A DNA stretch of 64,000 nucleotides from Anaerozeibacter sp031551775 (lineage in GTDB: Bacteria > Bacillota > Clostridia > Christensenellales > Aristaeellaceae), in assembly GCA_031551775.1 (NCBI GenBank), contig JAVBND010000019.1, positions 1-64,000 of the forward strand, in the 5' to 3' direction. The notes beneath the pieces were generated by a model. The model was not told where the DNA came from and searched no databases. It saw nothing but the letters and a program-made list of their open reading frames with translations. Position numbers and translations under genes: made by a program. Positions 8,778 through 16,051 of this stretch are shown here, piece by piece (position 1 is the stretch's first letter; every line of letters begins with the position of its first letter).

Positions 8778-9176
8778 TCAAAATTTGAATTGTGCGAACT
8801 CAGTCTCGACGTTGTCGATGTTGGCCGGGTCCACAAAGAAAATGCGCGCGCCGCCGATGCCCGGCTTGATGCCCTCCTCTTTATGCCCAAGGGTATCCGC
8901 CACTTCCGTATAACAGCTCTCGATGTCGTCAACTTCGTAGCAAATGTGATGTACACCGCCTCCGGTTTTGTCTAGAAAATCCTGATTCATGCCCGGCCCA
9001 TTGGGGCTAAGCAACTCCACTTGAACCTCACCGCACTGAAAAAACGCGATATCGACGTTGAACGCCGGGTTGGACGCGCGCTGAACCAACGGAAGCTGCA
9101 TAACGTCCCTGTACAGCGCAATCGAAGCCTCCAGGTCCTTGACCACAATGCCGATGTGGTTGATCTGCTTGATCAT
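8778..9176 (-). CDS. VOC-family protein, methylmalonyl-CoA epimerase-like
   Basis: Vicinal-oxygen-chelate protein of 132 residues: two beta-alpha-beta3 modules, INHIGIVVKDLEAS at the start and GVHHICYEVDDIE in the middle. His7, Glu54, the His pair near residue 85 and a late Glu fit the metal sites of methylmalonyl-CoA epimerases, with the usual Gln replaced by Glu in the VQVELLSP strand. There is no methylmalonyl-CoA mutase or carboxylase nearby. It may act on another CoA ester or hydroxy-acid in the pathway. Its start has a GGAGGAGAAA site. The same operon also encodes a LarA racemase and an Asp/Glu-racemase-like protein. Confidence 0.82.
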   Translation of the reverse strand: MIKQINHIGIVVKDLEASIALYRDVMQLPLVQRASNPAFNVDIAFFQCGEVQVELLSPNGPGMNQDFLDKTGGGVHHICYEVDDIESCYTEVADTLGHKEEGIKPGIGGARIFFVDPANIDNVETEFAQFKF

Positions 9177-9202
9177 CGCTTTCTCCTCCTGTCCGGGTTC
9201 CT

Positions 9203-10186
9203 TTAGGAAACCCTGAGCACGATCTTTCCGGTGTTTTCGCCGCGCTCAATCAATCGGTGCGCCTCGCCCGCTTGCGCAAGGTCAAGCACGCGCGACACCG
9301 GGATGGTGAGCTTGCCCTCAAGCATCAGCCCAAACACCGCCCGCGCCGCTTCCTCAAACAGGCCCGGTCGCATCCGACGCGTGGAACCGATGCTAAACCC
9401 CAAAACCTGGCGGCAACTGGCGTGGAGCAGCTGTGTGCTGACATCATAATAGCCGCCCGACGCGTTGCCGAAGGCGACCAACCGCCCATAGGGGGCGAGC
9501 AGCTCAAGCGCCTTGGCGGTATAGTCCCCGCCGAGCGAATCGAGCGCCACGTCCACACCGCGAGCGCGGGTAACCGCCTTGATTTCTTCTACCCAGTCAT
9601 CGTTTTTGTGGCATGCGGCCATGTCCGCGCCGCAGTCAAGGACCGCGCCCCGCTTGGCCGCGTCCCCCACCACACCAATGACTTGCCCGGCGCCCAGCGC
9701 CCGGGCAATCTGGATCAAAGATGCGCCCACGCCGCCGGACGCCGCGTAGATCATCACGGTTTCGCCCTTTTCAAGCCGCGCGACCAGGTTAAGCAGCATG
9801 TAGGCGGTGAAGCCGACGAGCGGGCAGGCCGCGGCCTGTTCAAAGCAGATCGCGTCCGGCACGGCAAACGCCAGCGCCTGGTCGGCGAGCACGTATTGGC
9901 AATAGCTGCCCGAGTGCGGAAACGCGATCACGCGCTGACCGATCCGAAGCGCGCGAACCCCCGCGCCCACTTCCTCAATCACGCCCATCGCGTCGAGCCC
10001 CGGCACGACCGGGAACGATGCGCCCGCCGCGTGATAGGCGCCCTTGCGCGTCTGGATGTCCGCGAAATTGACACTTGCGCCCATGACGCGCACGAGCACC
10101 TGTCCATCTCCCGGCGCCGGACGCGGCAGGTCGAGCTCCCGGAGCACTTCGGGCCCGCCGTGTTCCGTTAAACCGATGGCCCTCAT
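9203..10186 (-). CDS. Zinc-less MDR oxidoreductase (quinone oxidoreductase-like)
   Basis: Medium-chain reductase of 327 residues from the NADPH:quinone oxidoreductase/enoyl reductase branch. It has VNFADIQTRKGAY near residue 60, GFTAYMLL, and the AASGGVGASLIQIARALGA nucleotide loop, and lacks the zinc-binding Cys set. Family members reduce quinones or 2-enoyl (thio)esters. The start overlaps the stop of the LarA gene by four bases (ATGA), so the two are translationally coupled. In context an enoyl or 2-alkenal reductase role is possible; substrate unknown. Confidence 0.85.
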   Translation of the reverse strand: MRAIGLTEHGGPEVLRELDLPRPAPGDGQVLVRVMGASVNFADIQTRKGAYHAAGASFPVVPGLDAMGVIEEVGAGVRALRIGQRVIAFPHSGSYCQYVLADQALAFAVPDAICFEQAAACPLVGFTAYMLLNLVARLEKGETVMIYAASGGVGASLIQIARALGAGQVIGVVGDAAKRGAVLDCGADMAACHKNDDWVEEIKAVTRARGVDVALDSLGGDYTAKALELLAPYGRLVAFGNASGGYYDVSTQLLHASCRQVLGFSIGSTRRMRPGLFEEAARAVFGLMLEGKLTIPVSRVLDLAQAGEAHRLIERGENTGKIVLRVS

Positions 10187-11448
10187 GGATGCGCCTCCTT
10201 GCAGATGAGCTTTGGCAGCGTCGATCCCGCGTATGGCATGACCAATACCTGGGACGCCGGGCCCAACTTCCGGATCGCCGCGTCCAGCGCGTCCTGAACG
10301 TTTGAAAAGGGCGTCAGGAAGATACGCTTCACAAACTCCGGCTCCATATCCGACACCAAGTAGACGTCCGCCCGCTCAAGCACCATGGCGATGGCCGCCG
10401 CCTTGTGCCCGCCGAGCCTAAAATCCTTTTTGATGCGTTCGATGAGGTCCGAAGGCTTTTCGGCATCAATGAGCCACTGTTCAAATGTCTCCTCCCCCAA
10501 GCCCTCGCCGCACGCGCCCACCAAAATGATCACGCCGCCGTCCCTGACCGCGTGCTTGGCGTTGTCCAGCGCCTTTTGCGTCTGGTACAGGTTAAGGTCC
10601 TTGGGCGATCCGCCCTGCGACGCGATCACGATGTCCGCGCGGCGCTCGATCGCAACGGCATAGATCTTGTCAAGGAACCGGCAGCCCGCCCGATGCGCCT
10701 CAACCGCATGGCCCGCCACCGCGTTTATGATTTGTTTGTGTTCATCTAACACAACATTCACGATAAAGTCAATGGGACAAAATTTGCCAACCTCTTCGAT
10801 GTCCTGCCTGAGCGGATTGTGATCAAGTTCGCCGGCCACCGCGCCCGGCTCGATCATGCGCCTGTGGTTGGCCTGAATGGTGTCGCGGGTCGCCACGCCC
10901 GGCATGATCGCCTTGGCGCCGCCGGAGTAACCGGCAAAATAATGGTACTCAATGTTGCCCAGGCACACGCGCCGGTCGGCTTCGGCCACCGCGCGGGTGA
11001 TGTCGATCGGCGTGCCTCGGCTTGTCTCGCCCAACCGCACGCAATCGTTCACGTCGCCGTCGATCAGACGCACTTCGTTGTAAGCGCGCTCGCCCGCAAG
11101 TTTCCTCTTCTCCCAATCGGTCTGAACGCGGTGGCTGCCCAGGGCAAACACCACGGTGATGTCTTGCGCTTTCACGCCCGCCAGGTACAGCTCGTCAAGC
11201 ACAGAGGGCAAAATCAGGCTCGACGGCACCGGGCGTGTGATGTCGCTGGTCACAATCGCAATCTTCTCGCCGGGCTTGACCAAGTCGCGCAAGCGTCCGG
11301 TTCCAATTGGGTTTTGAAGCGCCCGTTTGACCTCGGCCTCGCCGGTGAGGCTGGCCTCGACCGCGTTTGGCGCAAGCACGCCAAGCAGGTTTTCGTCCCC
11401 GACCGTAAGCGGCTGAGGCCGCTTGCCGTAACCGATTGTCAACCGCAT
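10183..11448 (-). CDS. LarA-family nickel-dependent 2-hydroxy-acid racemase
   Basis: 421 residues, matching the lactate racemase LarA fold (DUF2088). Asp69 and Arg72 (TSDITRPVPS), His106 (LGSHRVQT), His169 and Lys179 (EYHYFAGYSGGAKA) correspond to residues that in Lactiplantibacillus LarA bind substrate, the nickel-pincer cofactor and nickel. The full set is conserved, so it is probably an active NPN enzyme. LarA homologues are known to epimerise several 2-hydroxy acids besides lactate. No larB, larC or larE lies in the window, so the cofactor must be made elsewhere. I take the ATG at 11448, where family similarity begins behind a GGGAGAAGG site. Confidence 0.87.
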   Translation of the reverse strand: MRLTIGYGKRPQPLTVGDENLLGVLAPNAVEASLTGEAEVKRALQNPIGTGRLRDLVKPGEKIAIVTSDITRPVPSSLILPSVLDELYLAGVKAQDITVVFALGSHRVQTDWEKRKLAGERAYNEVRLIDGDVNDCVRLGETSRGTPIDITRAVAEADRRVCLGNIEYHYFAGYSGGAKAIMPGVATRDTIQANHRRMIEPGAVAGELDHNPLRQDIEEVGKFCPIDFIVNVVLDEHKQIINAVAGHAVEAHRAGCRFLDKIYAVAIERRADIVIASQGGSPKDLNLYQTQKALDNAKHAVRDGGVIILVGACGEGLGEETFEQWLIDAEKPSDLIERIKKDFRLGGHKAAAIAMVLERADVYLVSDMEPEFVKRIFLTPFSNVQDALDAAIRKLGPASQVLVMPYAGSTLPKLICKEAHP

Positions 11449-11468
11449 GGGAACGCCCCCTTCTCCCT

Positions 11469-12722
11469 TTATCGCAGCGGCAGTGTGGAGCCGTGCCGAA
11501 GCGCCTTGACCACCGGCAACTCCTCGCCCGTCAGGAACCGGATCAGCGCGCCGCCGCCCGTGCACACGTAGCCGAGCTTGTCGGCCACGCGGTACTTCCC
11601 TGCGGCGGCGACGCTGTCGCCGCCGCCGACCACGGTGTACGCGTCCGTTTGGGCCAGCGCTTCCCAGATCACCCTGGTGCCGTGTTCGGTTTCGCCCTGC
11701 TCAAATACGCCCATCGGGCCGTTGACGAACACCGTCTTGGCGCTCATGATGACGTCCTTGTACTTGCCAGCCGTCTTCGAACCGATATCAAGCGCGCACG
11801 CATCCTCCGGAACACGTCCGATGTCTTTTTCCGTGCGCCTGCCGTCAACCAGGTACGCCAGGTCCTCGGGCAGCGCGATCTTGTCCTTGTAGCGCTCGTA
11901 CACCGGCTTGCACTTTTCGATGTACTCGCCATAGTTGTTGTCGAGGATGTGCTTGACCGTGGGCCGTCCAACCTCGATGCCCTGGGACGCGAGGATGATC
12001 TCGCCCACAAGTCCCCCGGTCAGTACCTGATCGGCCGCACCGCTGGTCAGCACCGTTTCCATCATCAAGAAGGCATCGGCCACCTTCGCCCCGCCGAGCA
12101 CGAACACGCACGGGCGCTTGGGGCTGTCCATCAGTTCGCTGATCACGCAATACTCGCGCTCAAACAAACGCCCCATGGCGCTTGGCAGCACCTGTTCAAA
12201 CCCGCACAGCGTCGGCTGGTCGCGGTGCGCCGCGGCAAACGCGTCGTTCACATACAGATCGGCTAGCGGCGCGAGCTTGCGCACCACTTCGGTCTCGGCT
12301 TGCTGTTCGTGGGTCAGCTTCAGCTTTTGTTCAAAAAGCGTCTGCTCCTCGGAGCAGAAGCGCACGTTGTCGAGCAGCAGCACGTCGCCGTCCCGCATCC
12401 CGGCAATCGCGCGGCGCGCGGTCGGGCCGCACACATCTTCCACCCAGGTCACCTCGCGCCCGAGAAGCTCGGTCAACACGCGGGCGTGCGGGCGGGTGCA
12501 ATAAAAGTTCTTGTACTCAATGTCACTGCCCTGATGCGCCAGCACCACCAACTTCGCGCCCTTGTCCGAGAGCTCCCTAAGGGTGGGCACGCAGGCCTCG
12601 ATCCGGTGAACCGATTTAAGGGTGTCATGCTCACGGTCCACCGGCTGGTTGATGTCCACCCGGCATAAAACGGTCTTGCCCCGAACATCCACTTCGTCCA
12701 GGGTACGAATGCCAAAGCGCAT
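11469..12722 (-). CDS. pgk: Archaeal-type phosphoglycerate kinase
   Basis: PGK-family kinase, 417 residues, transferring phosphate between 1,3-bisphosphoglycerate (or an analogue) and ADP. Its landmarks follow the archaeal rather than the bacterial pattern: CRVDINQPVD instead of VDFNVPL, VVLAHQG in the place of the archaeal AHQSRPG, LLLDNVRFCSEE, FVLGGAKVADAF, VNGPMGVFEQG and VVGGGDSVAAAG with CTGGGALIRFLTGEELP. The arginine of the usual HxGRP loop is not evident, as HQGSD appears instead. Start ATG at 12722 has GGAGG upstream; an N-terminal extension of 38 residues is Arg/Ser-rich and rejected. It follows the type II GAPDH gene, so the pair probably share a substrate path. Confidence 0.87.
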   Translation of the reverse strand: MRFGIRTLDEVDVRGKTVLCRVDINQPVDREHDTLKSVHRIEACVPTLRELSDKGAKLVVLAHQGSDIEYKNFYCTRPHARVLTELLGREVTWVEDVCGPTARRAIAGMRDGDVLLLDNVRFCSEEQTLFEQKLKLTHEQQAETEVVRKLAPLADLYVNDAFAAAHRDQPTLCGFEQVLPSAMGRLFEREYCVISELMDSPKRPCVFVLGGAKVADAFLMMETVLTSGAADQVLTGGLVGEIILASQGIEVGRPTVKHILDNNYGEYIEKCKPVYERYKDKIALPEDLAYLVDGRRTEKDIGRVPEDACALDIGSKTAGKYKDVIMSAKTVFVNGPMGVFEQGETEHGTRVIWEALAQTDAYTVVGGGDSVAAAGKYRVADKLGYVCTGGGALIRFLTGEELPVVKALRHGSTLPLR

Positions 12723-12754
12723 AGCTTCTACCTCCAAACGCCGATTCATGGATC

Positions 12755-12794
12755 CCGCGCCGCGTTGGGCAGGCAACGTCCCTCCGCGGCGCGG
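12755..12794. other. Intercistronic stem-loop between the GAPDH and PGK genes
   Basis: A perfect 10-bp inverted repeat, CCGCGCCGCG at 12755-12764 and CGCGGCGCGG at 12785-12794, with a 20-base loop, fills the 85-base gap between the two coding regions. No T-run follows on the leftward strand, so it is not an obvious intrinsic terminator. It may tune mRNA stability or the ratio of the two enzymes. Confidence 0.55.
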
Positions 12795-12807
12795 CGCGCC
12801 CGACCGG

Positions 12808-13848
12808 TCAGCGCTTTTTGAACTTGCCGATGTCAAGATATTGGTTGGTGGCCGCGGTGCCTTCTTCGCGCGTGAGCTGCATCTTCATAGCCGCGCGCAC
12901 GGCGTCGATGGTCTCGGGAATGGTCACCGATTCCTGCGGGATGTTGATCGCATACATGATGTCCTCGCCGCTTTCGACGATGCTGTCGCGCCACAGGCCG
13001 ATCTCATACATGTCGCCGCGGGGATTGCCGAGGTCGCGCGCGTACTTAAACAGACTCGCGTTGCCCATGAATCCTTCGTCAATTGACACCACGCGGATGC
13101 GCGGATGGGCCTCGAACACTTCAAGGGCCATTTCACGCGTGATCTTCTTGCCGCCCTTGGCGCTGGCGAGCACGGTGATGATGTGGCCGTGCGTCACGGG
13201 CGTATGAACCAGAATGCCGGTCGCCTCAACTTCGGGCATGATGGTCATCAGGTCTACCGCCTGGTGCGAAGGCGCTTTGTCCATCTGCAGCGCGTTGGTC
13301 AGCCCGCGATGATAGTCGCCCGGGTCGGCTACGCGGCGGATGATGGTGATGGCCACCTTCTCAAGCGGGATCACGCGGTTGAGCGCGTCAACCGAGCGGA
13401 TGAGGCCGGTGGTGTTGCAACTCGTCAATTTCAGGTAATCGACGCCCACGCCCTTTTCGTAATTGGCGTAGCCATGAAAGAACACGTCCGCGACCGAGTT
13501 TTTTTCGCCGCCCTGGAAGATCGCCTTGACGCCCGCCTTTTCGTAGAGCACCTTGTTCTTCGCGCCCACACCGCCCGGCGAGCTGTCGAGCATGACGTCC
13601 ACCTTTGAGATCAGGTCCGCGAACGTGCCCGCCACCGGGATTCCCAGATCGTCGAAAGCCTTTTTGTCCGCGCCCTCAACCAGGTACAGGTCGTAGGGCA
13701 TGCCCTTTTCGCAAAGCGCCCTTACGCCAAGCCCCGGCGCCAGATCCGCCACGCCCACCAGTTCCATATCGCCCTGCAGCGCAACGCCGTCCGCCAACCG
13801 CTGGCCAATCGTGCCGTATCCCGCTACGCCCACTTTGATCTTCGCCAT
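12808..13848 (-). CDS. Type II (archaeal-type) glyceraldehyde-3-phosphate dehydrogenase
   Basis: 346 residues of the archaeal GAPDH family, unrelated in close sequence to the usual bacterial GapA. Seen: dinucleotide motif VGVAGYGTIGQRLAD, catalytic Cys144 in LTSCNTTGLIR, phosphate-site Arg171-Arg172 in RRVADPGD and His195 in KAPSH. Archaeal NADP-linked enzymes commonly have Lys residues after the second strand (AKTRP or TKTKP types); here the stretch is VADLAP with Asp35, which suggests NAD preference (inference). It precedes the archaeal-type pgk. Together they could make ATP from an aldehyde phosphate, glyceraldehyde-3-P or an analogue. Start ATG follows GGAGGG. Confidence 0.88.
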   Translation of the reverse strand: MAKIKVGVAGYGTIGQRLADGVALQGDMELVGVADLAPGLGVRALCEKGMPYDLYLVEGADKKAFDDLGIPVAGTFADLISKVDVMLDSSPGGVGAKNKVLYEKAGVKAIFQGGEKNSVADVFFHGYANYEKGVGVDYLKLTSCNTTGLIRSVDALNRVIPLEKVAITIIRRVADPGDYHRGLTNALQMDKAPSHQAVDLMTIMPEVEATGILVHTPVTHGHIITVLASAKGGKKITREMALEVFEAHPRIRVVSIDEGFMGNASLFKYARDLGNPRGDMYEIGLWRDSIVESGEDIMYAINIPQESVTIPETIDAVRAAMKMQLTREEGTAATNQYLDIGKFKKR

Positions 13849-13889
13849 CGTCCAACCCTCCGTTTTTTGTAATCTATAGATCGGGTCCT

Positions 13890-14573
13890 TTACTTCAGCA
13901 GGCCCTTCTCAACAAGCACGTCCCGAATCTGCTGAACACCGCTCTCAAGGCTCGTAAGCACCGGCTTGGTCACGCCGCGCTCCTTGATCAGCGGAATCAG
14001 CGCGTACATGCTGCCCTGGGCCAGCACGATCACATCGTTGGTTTCGGCCGCCTTCACCACGCGGTCAATCACCATTTCATTGTGCTTCGCCCTGTCGCCG
14101 GTCTTGAGCAGGAAGTCATACGCCCCATCGACAAAGCACCGTTCAACTTCCACATCTTTGCCAATCTTCTTAGCCTCCGTCTCGACCAGGCGGCTCGAAG
14201 GCTCAACCGTCGATATCGCCGTGGCAATCACCGCGATCCGGCTTCCGAGTTCCGCCGCCTGTTTCGCCATCGGACGGTCAATTTTCAGGATCGGCATATC
14301 GACGAGCTTCTGGCATACGTCCGATGCCTCGCCCACCGAAGAACACTGGTTGAGCGCACACGCACAGCCCAACGCCTTGAGGTTCGTGTAGTAATCGCAC
14401 ATGCGGCTGATCAGCTCAGGCGTCACGCCCTTGTTCTTAAGCGCCTCTTGCAGCAAGCTGTCGTCGATGATGTTGATCATCTCTACTTCCGGCACGTACT
14501 TGCGAAACTGGGCCTTGATGTCCTCCACTGAGTACAGAAACGTGTGTACTACCCCAACCCTGATCTTCTCCAC
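13890..14573 (-). CDS. Asp/Glu/hydantoin racemase superfamily protein lacking the second catalytic Cys
   Basis: 227 residues, first gene of the leftward operon. It has the two-domain layout of the Asp/Glu racemase superfamily (VGVVHTFLYS; CALNQCSSVGEA). The first catalytic cysteine is Cys77. At the second site, where racemases have a Cys in a LxCxG-type motif, it reads VLAQGSMYA with Gln186. Two-cysteine racemisation therefore looks impossible; single-Cys relatives include arylmalonate decarboxylase, whose one Cys sits at the other position. Activity unknown. The start is GTG at 14573, nine bases after an AGGAGG site. Controlled by the operator/promoter at 14694-14731. Confidence 0.8.
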   Translation of the reverse strand: MEKIRVGVVHTFLYSVEDIKAQFRKYVPEVEMINIIDDSLLQEALKNKGVTPELISRMCDYYTNLKALGCACALNQCSSVGEASDVCQKLVDMPILKIDRPMAKQAAELGSRIAVIATAISTVEPSSRLVETEAKKIGKDVEVERCFVDGAYDFLLKTGDRAKHNEMVIDRVVKAAETNDVIVLAQGSMYALIPLIKERGVTKPVLTSLESGVQQIRDVLVEKGLLK

Positions 14574-14634
14574 TTCTGACTTCCTCCTTTTTCACCCGTG
14601 GGCGAACATCCTTCCACCACATAACACATAGCAC

Positions 14635-14646
14635 GTAGCATGCTAC
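14635..14646. promoter_or_regulatory. Candidate GntR/FCD operator, proximal copy
   Basis: Perfect 12-bp palindrome GTAGCATGCTAC, followed by ATAT. It shares the core TATGTAGCAT (on the minus strand) with the copies at 14694 and 15952. It lies about 60 bases downstream of the main operator, within the leader of the leftward operon, so it could be an auxiliary site. Confidence 0.6.
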
Positions 14647-14693
14647 ATATCCGCTGGGCTACCATGTTCTTCCCGCCTCTTCCTGTCATGGCA

Positions 14694-14711
14694 ATAGTAT
14701 GTAGCATTCTA
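14694..14711. promoter_or_regulatory. Candidate GntR/FCD operator over the leftward operon promoter
   Basis: ATAGTATGTAGCATTCTA. Read on the opposite strand, the site before folD is identical at 17 of 18 positions. It covers the predicted -10 of the leftward promoter, a position that suits repression. Confidence 0.65.
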
Positions 14712-14731
14712 GAAAAAAACTCAAGTGTCAA
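14703..14731 (-). promoter_or_regulatory. Promoter of the 16-gene leftward operon
   Basis: On the minus strand a consensus -35 TTGACA (14726-14731) is followed after 17 bases by AATGCT (14703-14708) as a weak -10. The -10 falls inside the operator. The leader to the GTG start is about 120 bases. Confidence 0.5.
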
Positions 14732-14906
14732 TATTCAACAACGTTTTGACTTTATTTTTGGCACAATTGGGCTTGTGTTGTCCTGTTCGGTTTGATATTC
14801 CTTAATGTTTCATTTCCTTCTTGGCCATTTAATCCTTTTTTATCATCTGTTTTTTCTCAGCCCCCCGTCTATGTAACCATTTTTACGCCACCCTCCATGT
14901 TATGAC

Positions 14907-14935
14907 TTGACATATCAGCATTTTTTCGCTATCCT
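14907..14935 (+). promoter_or_regulatory. Promoter of the GntR/FCD regulator gene
   Basis: TTGACA at 14907-14912, 17-base spacer, TATCCT at 14930-14935. The regulator's ATG lies about 145 bases downstream of the likely transcription start. No copy of the operator overlaps this promoter, so autoregulation is not evident. Confidence 0.6.
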
Positions 14936-15085
14936 TGCTAGTGAACGACGAAATGTTCATAAGTATTATTCTACAGTTAAGGTGGGGTTCGATTGCATTT
15001 GTTACAAACATCACAATGATGCGCGTATGCGATGTCCATCCACAGGCCATATTGAGGAAATTACTGTTCTCGAGGGGGATTATCC

Positions 15086-15826
15086 ATGATCGTCAAAGAA
15101 ACCTTGCACAGCCAGGCTTACCGCCACATCAAAAACGGCATCCTCAACGGCGATTTTAAGCACAACTGCATCTATTCTGAGCAGTTCTTTGCCGATTACC
15201 TGAACATCTCCCGTACGCCGGTCCGCGAGGCGCTGCTGCGCCTCAAGCGCGAACAGTATGTGGACATCTTTCCCAACCGGGGCATTATGCTCAAGTCGGT
15301 AGACGCCGCCAGCATCATCTCGGTATCGGAACTGCGCACCGCGATTGAGGGCTATTGCGCCGCCTACCTGGCCGAGCACGTCATGACGCCTGAAGGTCAA
15401 GAACGCCTGCGCATTTGCGAGGACATTTGCCGTCAGGAAGAAGAACTGCTCGCCAGCGCCACCCACGACCCTTCGACCGATGACATCCACTTCATCGAAC
15501 TAGACCTCAAGTTTCACCGGACCATCAACGACACGCCCGGCAACGTGCGCTTCCTGGAAATCATGTCGGAGATTCACTCCTACATCAACCTGCTGGGCGT
15601 GTCCGTCATCAAGCAGGAAAACCGCAAGCGCGAGAGCATCGACGAGAACTACATCATTTTGCAGGCCATCCGCCAGGGCGACGCGGACGCCGCCTACCAC
15701 GCGGCGCGCTATCATATCGACCAAATCAAACGGCGGCTGCTCGAAAACGGATTGCCGGACGACGAAATAATACCGGACGGCGCCCTGCGGATGGTGGAAG
15801 ACGCCCGCTCCGGCATGTTTTTCTGA
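15086..15826 (+). CDS. GntR-family transcriptional regulator, FCD (FadR) subfamily
   Basis: 246 residues. The N-terminal ~70 residues form the winged helix with the GntR signature FADYLNISRTPVREALLRLKRE. The C-terminal helical FCD domain shows the metal-ligand layout DLKFHRTIND and a late AAYHAARYHID. FCD proteins usually repress catabolic operons and respond to a carboxylate from the pathway. It is divergent from the 16-gene operon and upstream of folD-focA, and both units carry a matching 18-bp operator, so it is the natural candidate to bind it. A GAGGGGG ribosome site precedes the ATG. Confidence 0.9.
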   Translation: MIVKETLHSQAYRHIKNGILNGDFKHNCIYSEQFFADYLNISRTPVREALLRLKREQYVDIFPNRGIMLKSVDAASIISVSELRTAIEGYCAAYLAEHVMTPEGQERLRICEDICRQEEELLASATHDPSTDDIHFIELDLKFHRTINDTPGNVRFLEIMSEIHSYINLLGVSVIKQENRKRESIDENYIILQAIRQGDADAAYHAARYHIDQIKRRLLENGLPDDEIIPDGALRMVEDARSGMFF

Positions 15827-15911
15827 CAAGTTCTCCGGGCTTCGCTACGGCTCATTTGGGGAACATTGTATAGTAGGCTGGGTCTTGATCCCAAAATAGC
15901 GAATAAATTCA

Positions 15912-15935
15912 GGCGCAGTTTTTCATGCGCCTTTT
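15912..15935 (+). terminator. Intrinsic terminator after the GntR gene
   Basis: GGCGCA (15912-15917) and TGCGCC (15926-15931) form a 6-bp stem with an 8-base loop, followed by TTTT and further T-rich sequence. It lies about 85 bases past the regulator's stop and just before the folD operator, separating the two transcripts. Confidence 0.7.
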
Positions 15936-15951
15936 CTATTGCTTTTCTGTG

Positions 15952-15969
15952 TAGTATGCTACATACTAT
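15952..15969. promoter_or_regulatory. Candidate GntR/FCD operator upstream of folD
   Basis: TAGTATGCTACATACTAT; it contains the inverted repeat TAGTATG-cta-CATACTA. In the direction of folD transcription it matches the leftward operon's operator (TAGAATGCTACATACTAT in its own direction) at 17/18 positions. A possible weak -35 TTGCTT lies at 15939. The site is ~85 bases before the folD start. Confidence 0.65.
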
Positions 15970-16051
15970 CATTGAAGTCGCGCATTGCCGCTCAGGTTTA
16001 TGGCGACTGACCCGCGTTTTGATCACAAGCACATGTGGGAGGCGGATTACA

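Larger units (their letters stand above)
14574..15085. other. Intergenic regulatory region between the leftward operon and the GntR gene
   Basis: About 510 bases without a supportable gene and visibly AT-richer than its surroundings. It carries the two operator copies and promoter for the leftward operon near its left end and the regulator's own promoter at 14907-14935. I see no RNA gene. The roughly 150-base stretch after that promoter is an untranslated leader with no clear fold. Confidence 0.7.
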
